NCBI GenBank assembly: GCA_017308595.1
Contig: JAFKER010000005.1
Span: 1,002,950 to 1,066,949 of the forward strand
Origin: Afipia sp.
GTDB lineage: Bacteria > Pseudomonadota > Alphaproteobacteria > Rhizobiales > Xanthobacteraceae
Reading direction: 5' to 3'
DNA length: 64,000 nt
A program made the translations under genes and the position numbers. This document shows, in pieces, positions 53,807-60,908 of the stretch. The notes beneath the pieces were generated by a model, which was given only the letters and a program-made list of their open reading frames with translations, did no database searches and was not told the DNA's origin. Numbering within the stretch: position 1 is the first letter of the stretch; every line of letters starts with the position of its first letter.

Positions 53807-55273
53807 TCAGCCCACACGCGCGTCACGCCGCGCGCCCTCGTTATGGGGCTGGAATCGGCCCTCCGGCGCGGATTTCCCCGGTGCTGTGGCTTTACGGCCC
53901 CGCGCTGCAATATCCGCCACCAGCGAGGTCAGCGATCCGACAGTGTTGAGGACCAGTCCGGCGTCGCCGACGGCATCACCACGGGCGGTTTCGGGCAGCA
54001 CCGCGCGGCCAAATCCGAGCTTGGTGGCTTCCTTGAGTCGTGCGGACGTTTGGGCCACCGGGCGAACAGCGCCGGAGAGGGAGATTTCGCCGAAATACAC
54101 CGCATCCACCGGGAGCGGCGCATTGGCAAGTGACGACACGAGAGCGGCAGCGGCGGCCATGTCGGCGGCCGGTTCGTTGATGCGAAGGCCACCGGCGACG
54201 TTGAAATAAACGTCGTAACCGGACAGCTTGACCCCGCAATGGGCCTCCAGCACCGCGAGGACCATGGACAGCCGGCTGGACTCCCAGCCCACCACGGCGC
54301 GGCGCGGTGTGCCGAGAGTGGTGGGCACCACAAGCGCCTGCAATTCCACCAGCACAGGGCGGGTGCCCTCGAGACCGGCAAACACAGCGGTGCCCGGACT
54401 GCCGAGATCGCGCTCGGAGAGAAACAGTTCTGACGGGTTGGAGACTTCACGCAGGCCGAGCCCGGTCATCTCGAATACGCCGATTTCGTCGGTCGGACCG
54501 AAGCGGTTCTTCACTGCGCGCAGAATGCGGAATTGCTGCGAGCCTTCACCCTCGAAACTCATCACCGCATCGACCATGTGCTCGACCACACGGGGGCCTG
54601 CGATCTGGCCGTCCTTGGTGACGTGGCCGACCAGAATAAGCGCCGCACCGGATTTCTTGGCGAAGCGAATGAGCGCCTGCGCCGAGGCGCGGACCTGCGT
54701 CACGGTGCCGGGCGCGGACTCTACCGTATCGGTCCACATGGTCTGGATGGAGTCGATCACCACAAGACGCGGCGGGGTTCCTTCCGACAGCGTGGCGATA
54801 ATGTCCTCGACCGAGGTCTGCGCCGCCAGTTGCACAGGAGCGTCGGCAAGGCCTAGGCGCGCAGCACGCAAGCGCACCTGCGCCACCGCTTCTTCGCCGG
54901 AGATATAGACCACGCGATGTCCGGCGCGTGCCATCAGGCTTGTAGCCTGAGTCAGCAGCGTCGATTTGCCGATGCCGGGATCGCCGCCAACCAGCAGCAC
55001 CGAGCCGCGGACAAAACCGCCGCCGGTCACGCGGTCGAGTTCGGTCATGCCGGATGAAAGACGCGGCGCTTCCGGGCTCGAACCAGTGAGGGATTCCAGC
55101 GCGAAGGGGCGGCCCTTGCGCTTGGCGCGCAGATTGGCGGGCACCGACGTTGCACCGGTGACGTCTTCCTCCGACAGCGTATTCCACTCTCCGCAGGATT
55201 CGCACTTGCCCTGCCACTTGTTATAGGCGGCGCCGCAATTCTGGCAGACAAAGGAGAGGGCGTTTTTCGCCAT
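53807..55273 (-). CDS. radA: DNA repair protein RadA
   Basis: The 488-residue protein has a four-Cys zinc finger at its N-terminus (FVCQNCGAAYNKWQGKCESCGEW), a RecA-like ATPase core with Walker A GGDPGIGKSTLLTQA and Walker B LVVIDSIQ, and the RadA-specific KNRFGPTDEIGVFEM motif. A Lon-like C-terminal domain includes GLRINEPAADMAAAAALVSS and VYFGEISLSGAVRPV. RadA is a branch-migration helicase in recombinational repair. ATG at 55273 begins the zinc finger region. It is followed leftward by cvpA and purF. Confidence 0.96.
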   Translation of the reverse strand: MAKNALSFVCQNCGAAYNKWQGKCESCGEWNTLSEEDVTGATSVPANLRAKRKGRPFALESLTGSSPEAPRLSSGMTELDRVTGGGFVRGSVLLVGGDPGIGKSTLLTQATSLMARAGHRVVYISGEEAVAQVRLRAARLGLADAPVQLAAQTSVEDIIATLSEGTPPRLVVIDSIQTMWTDTVESAPGTVTQVRASAQALIRFAKKSGAALILVGHVTKDGQIAGPRVVEHMVDAVMSFEGEGSQQFRILRAVKNRFGPTDEIGVFEMTGLGLREVSNPSELFLSERDLGSPGTAVFAGLEGTRPVLVELQALVVPTTLGTPRRAVVGWESSRLSMVLAVLEAHCGVKLSGYDVYFNVAGGLRINEPAADMAAAAALVSSLANAPLPVDAVYFGEISLSGAVRPVAQTSARLKEATKLGFGRAVLPETARGDAVGDAGLVLNTVGSLTSLVADIAARGRKATAPGKSAPEGRFQPHNEGARRDARVG

Positions 55274-55470
55274 GGGACGGGCCTGCCAGGGTCGGAGCAA
55301 CGGGAATCTTATGTTCCTCTTTTGTTCACAGAAATCGTTAAAAAGTCAACCCATGTCCGCGCTGTCGCCGATAGCGGGTTACCGTTTCACCGGCTTATGC
55401 TGCCAAGATCAAAACAATGATCGCGCGTGACCCGTAAAAGGCGCCAAGCGGCTGACAGGGGAGTGACACG

Positions 55471-56577
55471 ATGAAATGGATTGCCGCCGTTGCCGGTCTT
55501 CTTCTCGCGGGCGCGGCTAACGCCGCGGATGTGCCGAAATTTCAGGTCGATGCGCAATGGCCAAAGCCGTTGCCGAACAACTGGATCATGGGGCAGGCGG
55601 CAGGCGTCGCCGTCGATGCTCAGGATCATGTTTGGGTGGTGCAGCGGCCGAAAACGCTGACCGACGACGAGAAGGCGGCGAGTTTCAATCCGCCGCGCAC
55701 CAAATGCTGCGTGCCCGCGCCGCCGGTGATGGAGTTCGATTCCGGGGGCAATCTGATCAAGGCATGGGGCGGCAAGGGAGAGGGCTACGACTGGCCGTCC
55801 AACGAGCACGGCATCTACATCGATGCGAAGGGATTCGTCTGGCTCGCGGGCAATGGTGAGAACGATGGACAGATTCTGAAGTTCACGCGCGACGGCAAGT
55901 TCGTGATGCAGATCGGCAAGTCCGGTCCGCAGACCGACAGCAAGGACACGACACGCCTCGGGCGTCCTGCCAACATGACGGTCGATATAGCCGCGAACGA
56001 AATCTATGTCGCGGACGGCTACTACAACCACCGCATCATCGTATTCGACAGCGAGACGGGCGCGTTCAAGCGGATGTGGGGCGCTTACGGCAAGCCGCCG
56101 ACGGACGAGCGCATGGGCGCCTATAATCCGGACGCTCCGCCGTCACAGCAGTTCGCCAATCCGGTCCATTGCGTGCGCATCGCGAAGGACGGGCTGGTCT
56201 ATGTCTGTGACAGACAAAATGACCGCATTCAGGTGTTCAGGAAAGACGGCTCGTTTGTGAAAGAGATGTTCGTCGAGAAGCAGACGCTGGCCAATGGCTC
56301 GGTATGGGATCTCGAAATCTGGAACGATCCGGCGCAGACGTTCCTGATCAATGCCGACGGCGCCAACAACGAGGTCCGCACCCTCAAGCGTGAGAACGGA
56401 CAGATCGTAGGTCGCTTCGGCCGCAACGGCCGCATGGCCGGCGACTTCCACTGGATTCACAATCTCGCGCTGGACTCCAAGGGCAATATCTACACAACGG
56501 AAGTCGACACCGGAAAGCGCGCGCAGAAGTTCCTGCTGGTTGGCAACATGGTGCTCAAGAAGCGGAGCAGGAAGTAG
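55471..56577 (+). CDS. Secreted NHL-repeat beta-propeller protein
   Basis: The 368-residue protein has a signal peptide (MKWIAAVAGLLLAGAANAAD) and several NHL-type blades: GQAAGVAVDAQDHVWVVQRP, HGIYIDAKGFVWLAGNGENDGQILKF, RPANMTVDIAANEIYVADGYYNHRIIVFD and WIHNLALDSKGNIYTTEVD. It most likely forms a six-bladed propeller in the periplasm, like peptidyl-amidoglycolate lyase-type and gluconolactonase-type proteins. Catalytic metal ligands cannot be confirmed by eye, so no activity is assigned. The gene is inserted in the opposite direction within the dnaB-alr-radA-cvpA-purF run. Confidence 0.82.
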   Translation: MKWIAAVAGLLLAGAANAADVPKFQVDAQWPKPLPNNWIMGQAAGVAVDAQDHVWVVQRPKTLTDDEKAASFNPPRTKCCVPAPPVMEFDSGGNLIKAWGGKGEGYDWPSNEHGIYIDAKGFVWLAGNGENDGQILKFTRDGKFVMQIGKSGPQTDSKDTTRLGRPANMTVDIAANEIYVADGYYNHRIIVFDSETGAFKRMWGAYGKPPTDERMGAYNPDAPPSQQFANPVHCVRIAKDGLVYVCDRQNDRIQVFRKDGSFVKEMFVEKQTLANGSVWDLEIWNDPAQTFLINADGANNEVRTLKRENGQIVGRFGRNGRMAGDFHWIHNLALDSKGNIYTTEVDTGKRAQKFLLVGNMVLKKRSRK

Positions 56578-56625
56578 GGCGATATCGTCATCAAGGCTGG
56601 CTCGAAAAGAAGCCACAAACTCGGT

Positions 56626-56718
56626 CGTCATGCCCGGCCTTGTGCCGGGCATCCACGTCTTTGAGTTCATCACAAAAGAGAAGGGCCGTGCGTGGTCGGG
56701 ATAAGCCCGGCCATCACG
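56626..56718. repeat. Palindromic intergenic repeat (Bradyrhizobium-group type)
   Basis: Two hairpins face each other: TGCCCGGC-CTTGT-GCCGGGCA (56631-56651) and TGGTCGGG-ATAAG-CCCGGCCA. The outer parts (CGTCATGCCCGG... and ...CCGGCCATCACG) are inverted copies of one another, giving a roughly 90-base compound palindrome between two convergent genes. I recall this CGTCATGCCCGG...CCACGTCTTT pattern as a dispersed repeat in Bradyrhizobium and relatives. It may also act as a transcription terminator in both directions. Confidence 0.65.
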
Positions 56719-56767
56719 AAACAAATAACAGACGCAAAGCTCGCACCTAAGGGAGAGGGCGCCCTTC

Positions 56768-57511
56768 TTAACGCGCGTCAATGACCAGTTCGGTGCGCAC
56801 GCTGCGAACGTCGACTTCGAACTCCATGCCGATCACCGGCGGCCATGCCGGATACCAGGCGAGGCCGATCTGACTCACCTTGTCTTCGGCAAAGACGGTG
56901 TCGAGCAGCGGACGGATGTCATGCACCGTATAAATCTGCGCAGCGGTGATCTTGCTCCAGTCGCGGCCGAGCGCGGCGACGCGCTCGCGCAGCGTGCTCA
57001 TGACAAAGCGCGCTTTCAGATCGAGCCCTTTCAAGGACACGTCGCGGCCGCCCACGACGCCGCCGTCCTTCATCTCGGGGAAGCCCGAAATCAGGAAGTC
57101 GCCGCCCGCGCCAGCTTCAGGGACCGTATAGGTGAAAGCGAAGAACATCGCCTCGCTCGGCACTTCGGTGATGGGGGCGAGGTTACTGCGCGCCAGCGGA
57201 TTGATGTCGCCGGCCTTGCATCCCCATTGATGCAGGGTCTTGAGATATTCGCCGTTGAAGCCCTGAAACTGTTCGCGGGTCATCGGAGCCGGTGAGCGCA
57301 GTTCGCAGGCGGCGAGTGCCGTGACCGGGCGGCCTTCATGCTCCAGATACTTCTTTATGAAAGCGAATCCGTCCGCCATTGGAATCGGTCGCGCGAAACG
57401 CACGCGGCGCAGCGCATATCCCGGCAGCGCAGCGACGCCGCTCGAAAAGGGGCCACCCGGCGAGACGATGTATTTGTAGTTTCCAGCCGCGAATTCGGCG
57501 ACGTCCGCCAT
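56768..57511 (-). CDS. Hypothetical protein, possibly related to 2-amino-5-chloromuconate deaminase CnbZ
   Basis: The 247-residue protein starts MADVAEFAAGNYKYIVSPGG and contains ACELRSPAPMTREQFQGFNGEYLKTLHQWGCK and NPLARSNLAPITEVPSEAMFFAFTYTVPE. The RSNLAP and family-length pattern recall proteins annotated as CnbZ-like deaminases in aromatic degraders, in RidA-like folds; I am not certain of this. There is no signal peptide. It probably acts on a small amino-substituted acid if the relation holds. The alr gene ends 27 bases upstream on the same strand, so it may be cotranscribed with alr, within the otherwise conserved dnaB-alr-radA order. Confidence 0.5.
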   Translation of the reverse strand: MADVAEFAAGNYKYIVSPGGPFSSGVAALPGYALRRVRFARPIPMADGFAFIKKYLEHEGRPVTALAACELRSPAPMTREQFQGFNGEYLKTLHQWGCKAGDINPLARSNLAPITEVPSEAMFFAFTYTVPEAGAGGDFLISGFPEMKDGGVVGGRDVSLKGLDLKARFVMSTLRERVAALGRDWSKITAAQIYTVHDIRPLLDTVFAEDKVSQIGLAWYPAWPPVIGMEFEVDVRSVRTELVIDAR

Positions 57512-57538
57512 TTTGGCTATCCTTCTGGTTGTTCGAAT

Positions 57539-58705
57539 TTATTGGCCGCCTTTATAAGCGCGCACATATCGCTTGCCGAGACTTGTCAGCACCTCATAGC
57601 CGATGGTGCCGAAATGATGTGCCAGTTCATCCACGGTGATCTCGCTATTGAGCAGCGAGACCAGCGCGCCGCGCCGGGTTGTGCCAGGAGGCAGGGCTGT
57701 AATGTCGATGGCCAGCAGATCCATTGAAATTCGTCCGGCAACCGGGCAGCGCTTGCCTGCCACCATCACTTCGGCGCTACGCCTGTTGTCGATGCTGCCT
57801 GCTGCGCGGAAATAGCCGTCAGCGTAACCGGCGGTGACGATCGCCAGTTTCGTCGGTTGACGCGCGGTCCATGTGCCGCCGTAACCGACATGCTCGCCTT
57901 TCTCGACGTTGCGGACCTGCGCTACGCGAACCTTGAGATCGATCACCGGCTGCATCGGCGTATCGGCTTCCGGCGTCGGATTGACGCCATAAAGCGCCGC
58001 ACCGGGCCGCACCACATCGAAATGGAATTGTGGTCCGAGGAAAATGCCGGACGAGTTCGAGAGCGACGCAGGGATGCCGGAAAACTGCGAAGCAACTTCG
58101 CGGAATGCCGCGACCTGCCGGCCATTCGAGGGATCGTTCAGCAGTTCGGCGCTGGTGAGATGACTCATGACCAGTGAGATGCCGTGGTTGCCGTTCCTGA
58201 TCCGTGGCAGCAGCGCCTGTGCTTCCTGAACGCGGAAGCCGAGGCGGTTCATGCCGGTGTCGATGTGGATCGCGGCCTGACCATCCCAGCCGCTTGTGGT
58301 GCGAAACGCATCCCATTCAGCAAGCTCGGTGGAGTCGCCTATCACAGGGCGGCAGTCGTACTTCGCGTACTGGTCGCCAGCGCCCGAAAAAAAGCCGTCC
58401 AATACATAGATCGCCGAGGTCGGCGTGACCTCGCGCGCGGCACGGGCTTCGTCGAGGGTCGCGACGAAGAATGTCCGGCAGCCAGCTTTCGCAAGCGTGC
58501 GTGTGACCTGCGTGATGCCGCAGCCATAGGCGTCGGCCTTCACGACGGCAGCGCAATCGGCAGGAATCGCCTGACTGGAGAGCTTGCGCCAGTTGGCGAC
58601 GATCGCGTCGAGATCGATTGTGAGCAGGCCGGTCGCGCTCGCAGGAAGCGGCGCGTCAGCCGCGATTATGTTGTCGATAGGCTTGAAGTCGGAAGCAGGA
58701 GTCAT
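57539..58705 (-). CDS. alr: Alanine racemase
   Basis: The 388-residue PLP enzyme converts L- to D-alanine for peptidoglycan. The PLP Lys is in CAAVVKADAYGCGI, the Tyr acid-base residue in HVGYGGTWTARQPT, and the C-terminal sheet contains RCPVAGRISMDLLAID, with the conserved Cys/Met region. Its position next to dnaB (80 bases) is common in alphaproteobacteria. The first 25 residues are a non-conserved extension. Length and motifs are normal. Confidence 0.95.
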   Translation of the reverse strand: MTPASDFKPIDNIIAADAPLPASATGLLTIDLDAIVANWRKLSSQAIPADCAAVVKADAYGCGITQVTRTLAKAGCRTFFVATLDEARAAREVTPTSAIYVLDGFFSGAGDQYAKYDCRPVIGDSTELAEWDAFRTTSGWDGQAAIHIDTGMNRLGFRVQEAQALLPRIRNGNHGISLVMSHLTSAELLNDPSNGRQVAAFREVASQFSGIPASLSNSSGIFLGPQFHFDVVRPGAALYGVNPTPEADTPMQPVIDLKVRVAQVRNVEKGEHVGYGGTWTARQPTKLAIVTAGYADGYFRAAGSIDNRRSAEVMVAGKRCPVAGRISMDLLAIDITALPPGTTRRGALVSLLNSEITVDELAHHFGTIGYEVLTSLGKRYVRAYKGGQ

Positions 58706-58785
58706 TTCCAGGCAAGGTCCGCAGCGTGAGGTTCAAAATTTGAAGCACACACTAACACACTCTTCGCGCGTCGGCGTACAGCCGA

Positions 58786-60285
58786 TCAGCCAAATCGCTC
58801 GGGCACCTGGCCGTCATGCGCGAGGTCACCGAACCGTGTGACGTTGGCGTCGAAATGCAGATTGATCGTGCCGGTCGGGCCGTGACGCTGCTTTCCGATG
58901 ATGACTTCGGCCTTGCCGTGCACCAGCGACATGTCGAGCATCCATTTTTCATGCTCTGGCGTGCCGGGGCGAGGCTCCTTGCTCTGGAGATAATACTCCT
59001 CGCGATACACGAACAGCACGACGTCGGCGTCCTGTTCGATGGATCCTGATTCACGCAGATCGGCGAGCTGCGGGCGCTTGTCCTCGCGGTTTTCGACCTG
59101 ACGCGACAACTGCGAAAGCGCGACAATGGGGACGTTCAATTCCTTGGCCAGCGCTTTCAGGCCGGTGGTGATTTCCGTGATTTCCTGAACGCGGTTGTCG
59201 GAGCGTTTGCCTGATCCGGATAGAAGCTGGATGTAGTCGATGATGAGCAGGTCGAGACCCTTCTGCCGCTTCAGCCGCCGCGCGCGTGCGGTGAGCTGGG
59301 AGATCGAAAGGCCGCCGCTGTCGTCGACATAGAACGGCAGGTTCTGCATCTCGATCGAGTGGTCGCGAATTTTGTCGAAGTCGGCTTCACTGATGCCGCC
59401 GCGCCGGATCGAGCTTGAAGAGATGCCGGTGCGCTCGGAGAGAATACGGGTGGCGAGCTGCTCCGCCGACATTTCCAGCGAGAAGAAGCCGACAATGCCG
59501 CCGTCTACGGATTTCATCTGGCCATCGGCCTGCACTTCGCCGCGCCAGTTGCGCGCGATGTTGAAGGCGATGTTGGTGGCAAGCGCGGTCTTGCCCATGG
59601 CGGGACGTCCCGCGAGGATGATCAGGTCGGACGGTTGCAGGCCGCCCATCTTGGTGTCCATTTCACGCAGGCCCGAGGCGAGGCCGGACAGGTTGCCGTC
59701 GCGGCTGTAAGCCGCAGCGGCCATGTCCACCGCAATCGTCAGCGCCTGCGAGAATTTCTGGAAGCCGCCGTCGTAGCGCCCGGACTCGGCGAGATCGTAA
59801 AGCTTCTTTTCGGCGTCTTCGATCTGCGCGCGGGGCGCAAAGTCCACCGGCGCGTCGAACGCGACGTTGACCATGTCTTCGCCGAGACGGATCAGATCGC
59901 GGCGGATCGAAAGATCGTAGACGGTGCGTCCGTAGTCCTGCGCGTTGATGATCGTCGTCGCTTCGGCGGCGAGGCGGGCGAGGTACTGTGCGACCGTGAT
60001 GCCGCCGAGGTCGGTGTCGGCGGGAACGAATGTCTTCAGCGTCACGGGAGTGGCGATCTTGCCCGCGCGGATCAGGCTGCCGGAGGTCTCGAAGATGAGC
60101 TGATGGATCGGCTCGAAGAAATGCTTCGGCTCGAGAAAGTCCGAAACCCGGTAGAACGCGTCATTGTTGACCAGAATGGCGCCGAGAAGTCCCTGTTCGG
60201 CCTCGATATTGTGAGGCGCAACCCGGTAAGCCGGCGAGCCTGCTTCGGGCGCGAGCTTGATAATGTTCGAATCGGTAATCGCCAT
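58786..60285 (-). CDS. dnaB: Replicative DNA helicase DnaB
   Basis: The 499-residue protein has the DnaB N-terminal helical domain (APHNIEAEQGLLGAILVNNDAFYRVSDFLEPKHFFEPIHQLIF) and a RecA-like C-terminal domain. Walker A is AGRPAMGKTALATNIAFNIA and Walker B LDLLIIDYIQLLSG; the DnaB-specific QLSRQVENREDKRPQLADLRESGSIEQDAD and Arg-finger region follow. No intein interrupts it. It unwinds DNA ahead of the replisome on the lagging strand template. It is the first gene of the leftward dnaB-alr run. Confidence 0.97.
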   Translation of the reverse strand: MAITDSNIIKLAPEAGSPAYRVAPHNIEAEQGLLGAILVNNDAFYRVSDFLEPKHFFEPIHQLIFETSGSLIRAGKIATPVTLKTFVPADTDLGGITVAQYLARLAAEATTIINAQDYGRTVYDLSIRRDLIRLGEDMVNVAFDAPVDFAPRAQIEDAEKKLYDLAESGRYDGGFQKFSQALTIAVDMAAAAYSRDGNLSGLASGLREMDTKMGGLQPSDLIILAGRPAMGKTALATNIAFNIARNWRGEVQADGQMKSVDGGIVGFFSLEMSAEQLATRILSERTGISSSSIRRGGISEADFDKIRDHSIEMQNLPFYVDDSGGLSISQLTARARRLKRQKGLDLLIIDYIQLLSGSGKRSDNRVQEITEITTGLKALAKELNVPIVALSQLSRQVENREDKRPQLADLRESGSIEQDADVVLFVYREEYYLQSKEPRPGTPEHEKWMLDMSLVHGKAEVIIGKQRHGPTGTINLHFDANVTRFGDLAHDGQVPERFG

Positions 60286-60597
60286 AGAGGTTTAATGGTC
60301 TTCTATTCGGATGAAAGTGGGGCAGGCGGCTGCACAAAGCGGACTGCTACCTAATACTTTCAGAGTCGCTGACGGAATGCTCCAACGAAACTATCCCCAC
60401 TGTTCAATGCTGGAAAGAATCCGCAGGCGGGGCTTGATTTGCGCCGCGCGATCAGGCCGCGCGTATGACCGGGGCAACTTCCGTCAATCCGTTGTCTGAA
60501 AGCTTCAACCAATTGAGTGAAGCGGCTGGCTTTCAACTTAAATCAAACGACCAGGTTTGATGTCTGATGGAACTCCGCCGGAAGGCAAAATGTAAAA
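60286..60597. other. Intergenic region between dnaB and the tRNA-like genes
   Basis: These 312 bases hold no ORF with coding character. They must contain the dnaB promoter on the leftward strand; I cannot point to a convincing -35/-10 pair. Nothing else is recognised. Confidence 0.4.
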
Positions 60598-60622
60598 CGC
60601 CGCCTCCAGACGGGAAGCGGCG
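60598..60622 (-). terminator. Rho-independent terminator of the tRNA-like pair
   Basis: On the minus strand a ten-bp stem with one G-U pair (60622-60613 with 60607-60598) and loop CGTCT is followed by TTTTACATTTT. It begins nine bases after the CCA end of the Ser-like tRNA gene, so the pair forms a distinct transcription unit. Confidence 0.85.
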
Positions 60623-60631
60623 GTACGTGAA

Positions 60632-60717
60632 TGGAGGAAAGGGAGAGGATTCGAACCTTCGACACGGTTTCCCGCGTGCCGCGCTAGCGGTGCCTTAAGC
60701 CACTCGGCCACCTTTCC
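60632..60717 (-). tRNA. Class II (Ser-like) tRNA gene with shortened anticodon arm
   Basis: Read on the minus strand: acceptor GGAAAGG with CCTTTCC; T8; D arm GCC-GAGTGGCTTAA-GGC as in tRNA-Ser; long variable arm ACGCGG-GAAA-CCGTGT; T loop TTCGAAT; and TCCA encoded at the 3' end. The T stem GAAGG/CCTCTC needs one bulged C. Between D arm and variable arm only A-CCGC-TAGC-GCGG-C remains: a four-bp stem with a four-base loop instead of five plus seven. So no normal anticodon can be placed. Total length is 86 including CCA, where a tRNA-Ser of this type has about 90. It may be a pseudogene or a non-translating tRNA. The 3' terminator suggests it is transcribed. Confidence 0.65.
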
Positions 60718-60746
60718 AAAGATTTGGAACCAGAAGCTCCTGAGTT

Positions 60747-60822
60747 TGGAGGCCCAGCCTGGATTTGAACCAGGATGTGAAGCGCTTGCGGCGCCCCCGC
60801 GTAGACATTCCGCCACCGGGCC
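60747..60822 (-). tRNA. tRNA-Cys(GCA)-like gene, non-canonical
   Basis: Read on the minus strand it is exactly 76 bases and ends U73-CCA as in tRNA-Cys. Acceptor GGCCCGG pairs with CTGGGCC; U8 and A14 are present; the T arm CCTGG-TTCAAAT-CCAGG is perfect and in register (T54-T55-C56). Positions 27-31 (GGGCG) pair with 39-43 (CGCTT) using two G-U pairs, leaving loop CCGCAAG, that is C33 and anticodon GCA. The D stem is only three bp and the D loop GAATGTCTA lacks the G18-G19 pair. So it deviates from a working tRNA-Cys at U33 and in the D loop. The start of the sequence also recalls tRNA-Leu (GGTGGCGGAAT). It lies 29 bases upstream of the Ser-like gene. Confidence 0.6.
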
Positions 60823-60908
60823 GTTGTCGGAACGTGCATCACCGGAGTTGAGCGTGCAATCGGCGATCGAGACGTTGGTTAATTCGATGCTCGCCGCGCA
60901 GATATGGT

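Noticed and set aside
60538-60816. A 92-codon frame on the minus strand across the tRNA-like region
   Set aside because: It is simply the translation of two tRNA-like genes and a terminator; the product (VAEWLKAPLARH...) is the well-known false peptide of Ser/Leu tRNA genes.
60632-60822. Two-piece tmRNA as an explanation of the tRNA-like pair
   Set aside because: No Ala-type G3-U70 acceptor, no ANDNYA-like tag frame, and both elements have complete acceptor and T arms of their own.
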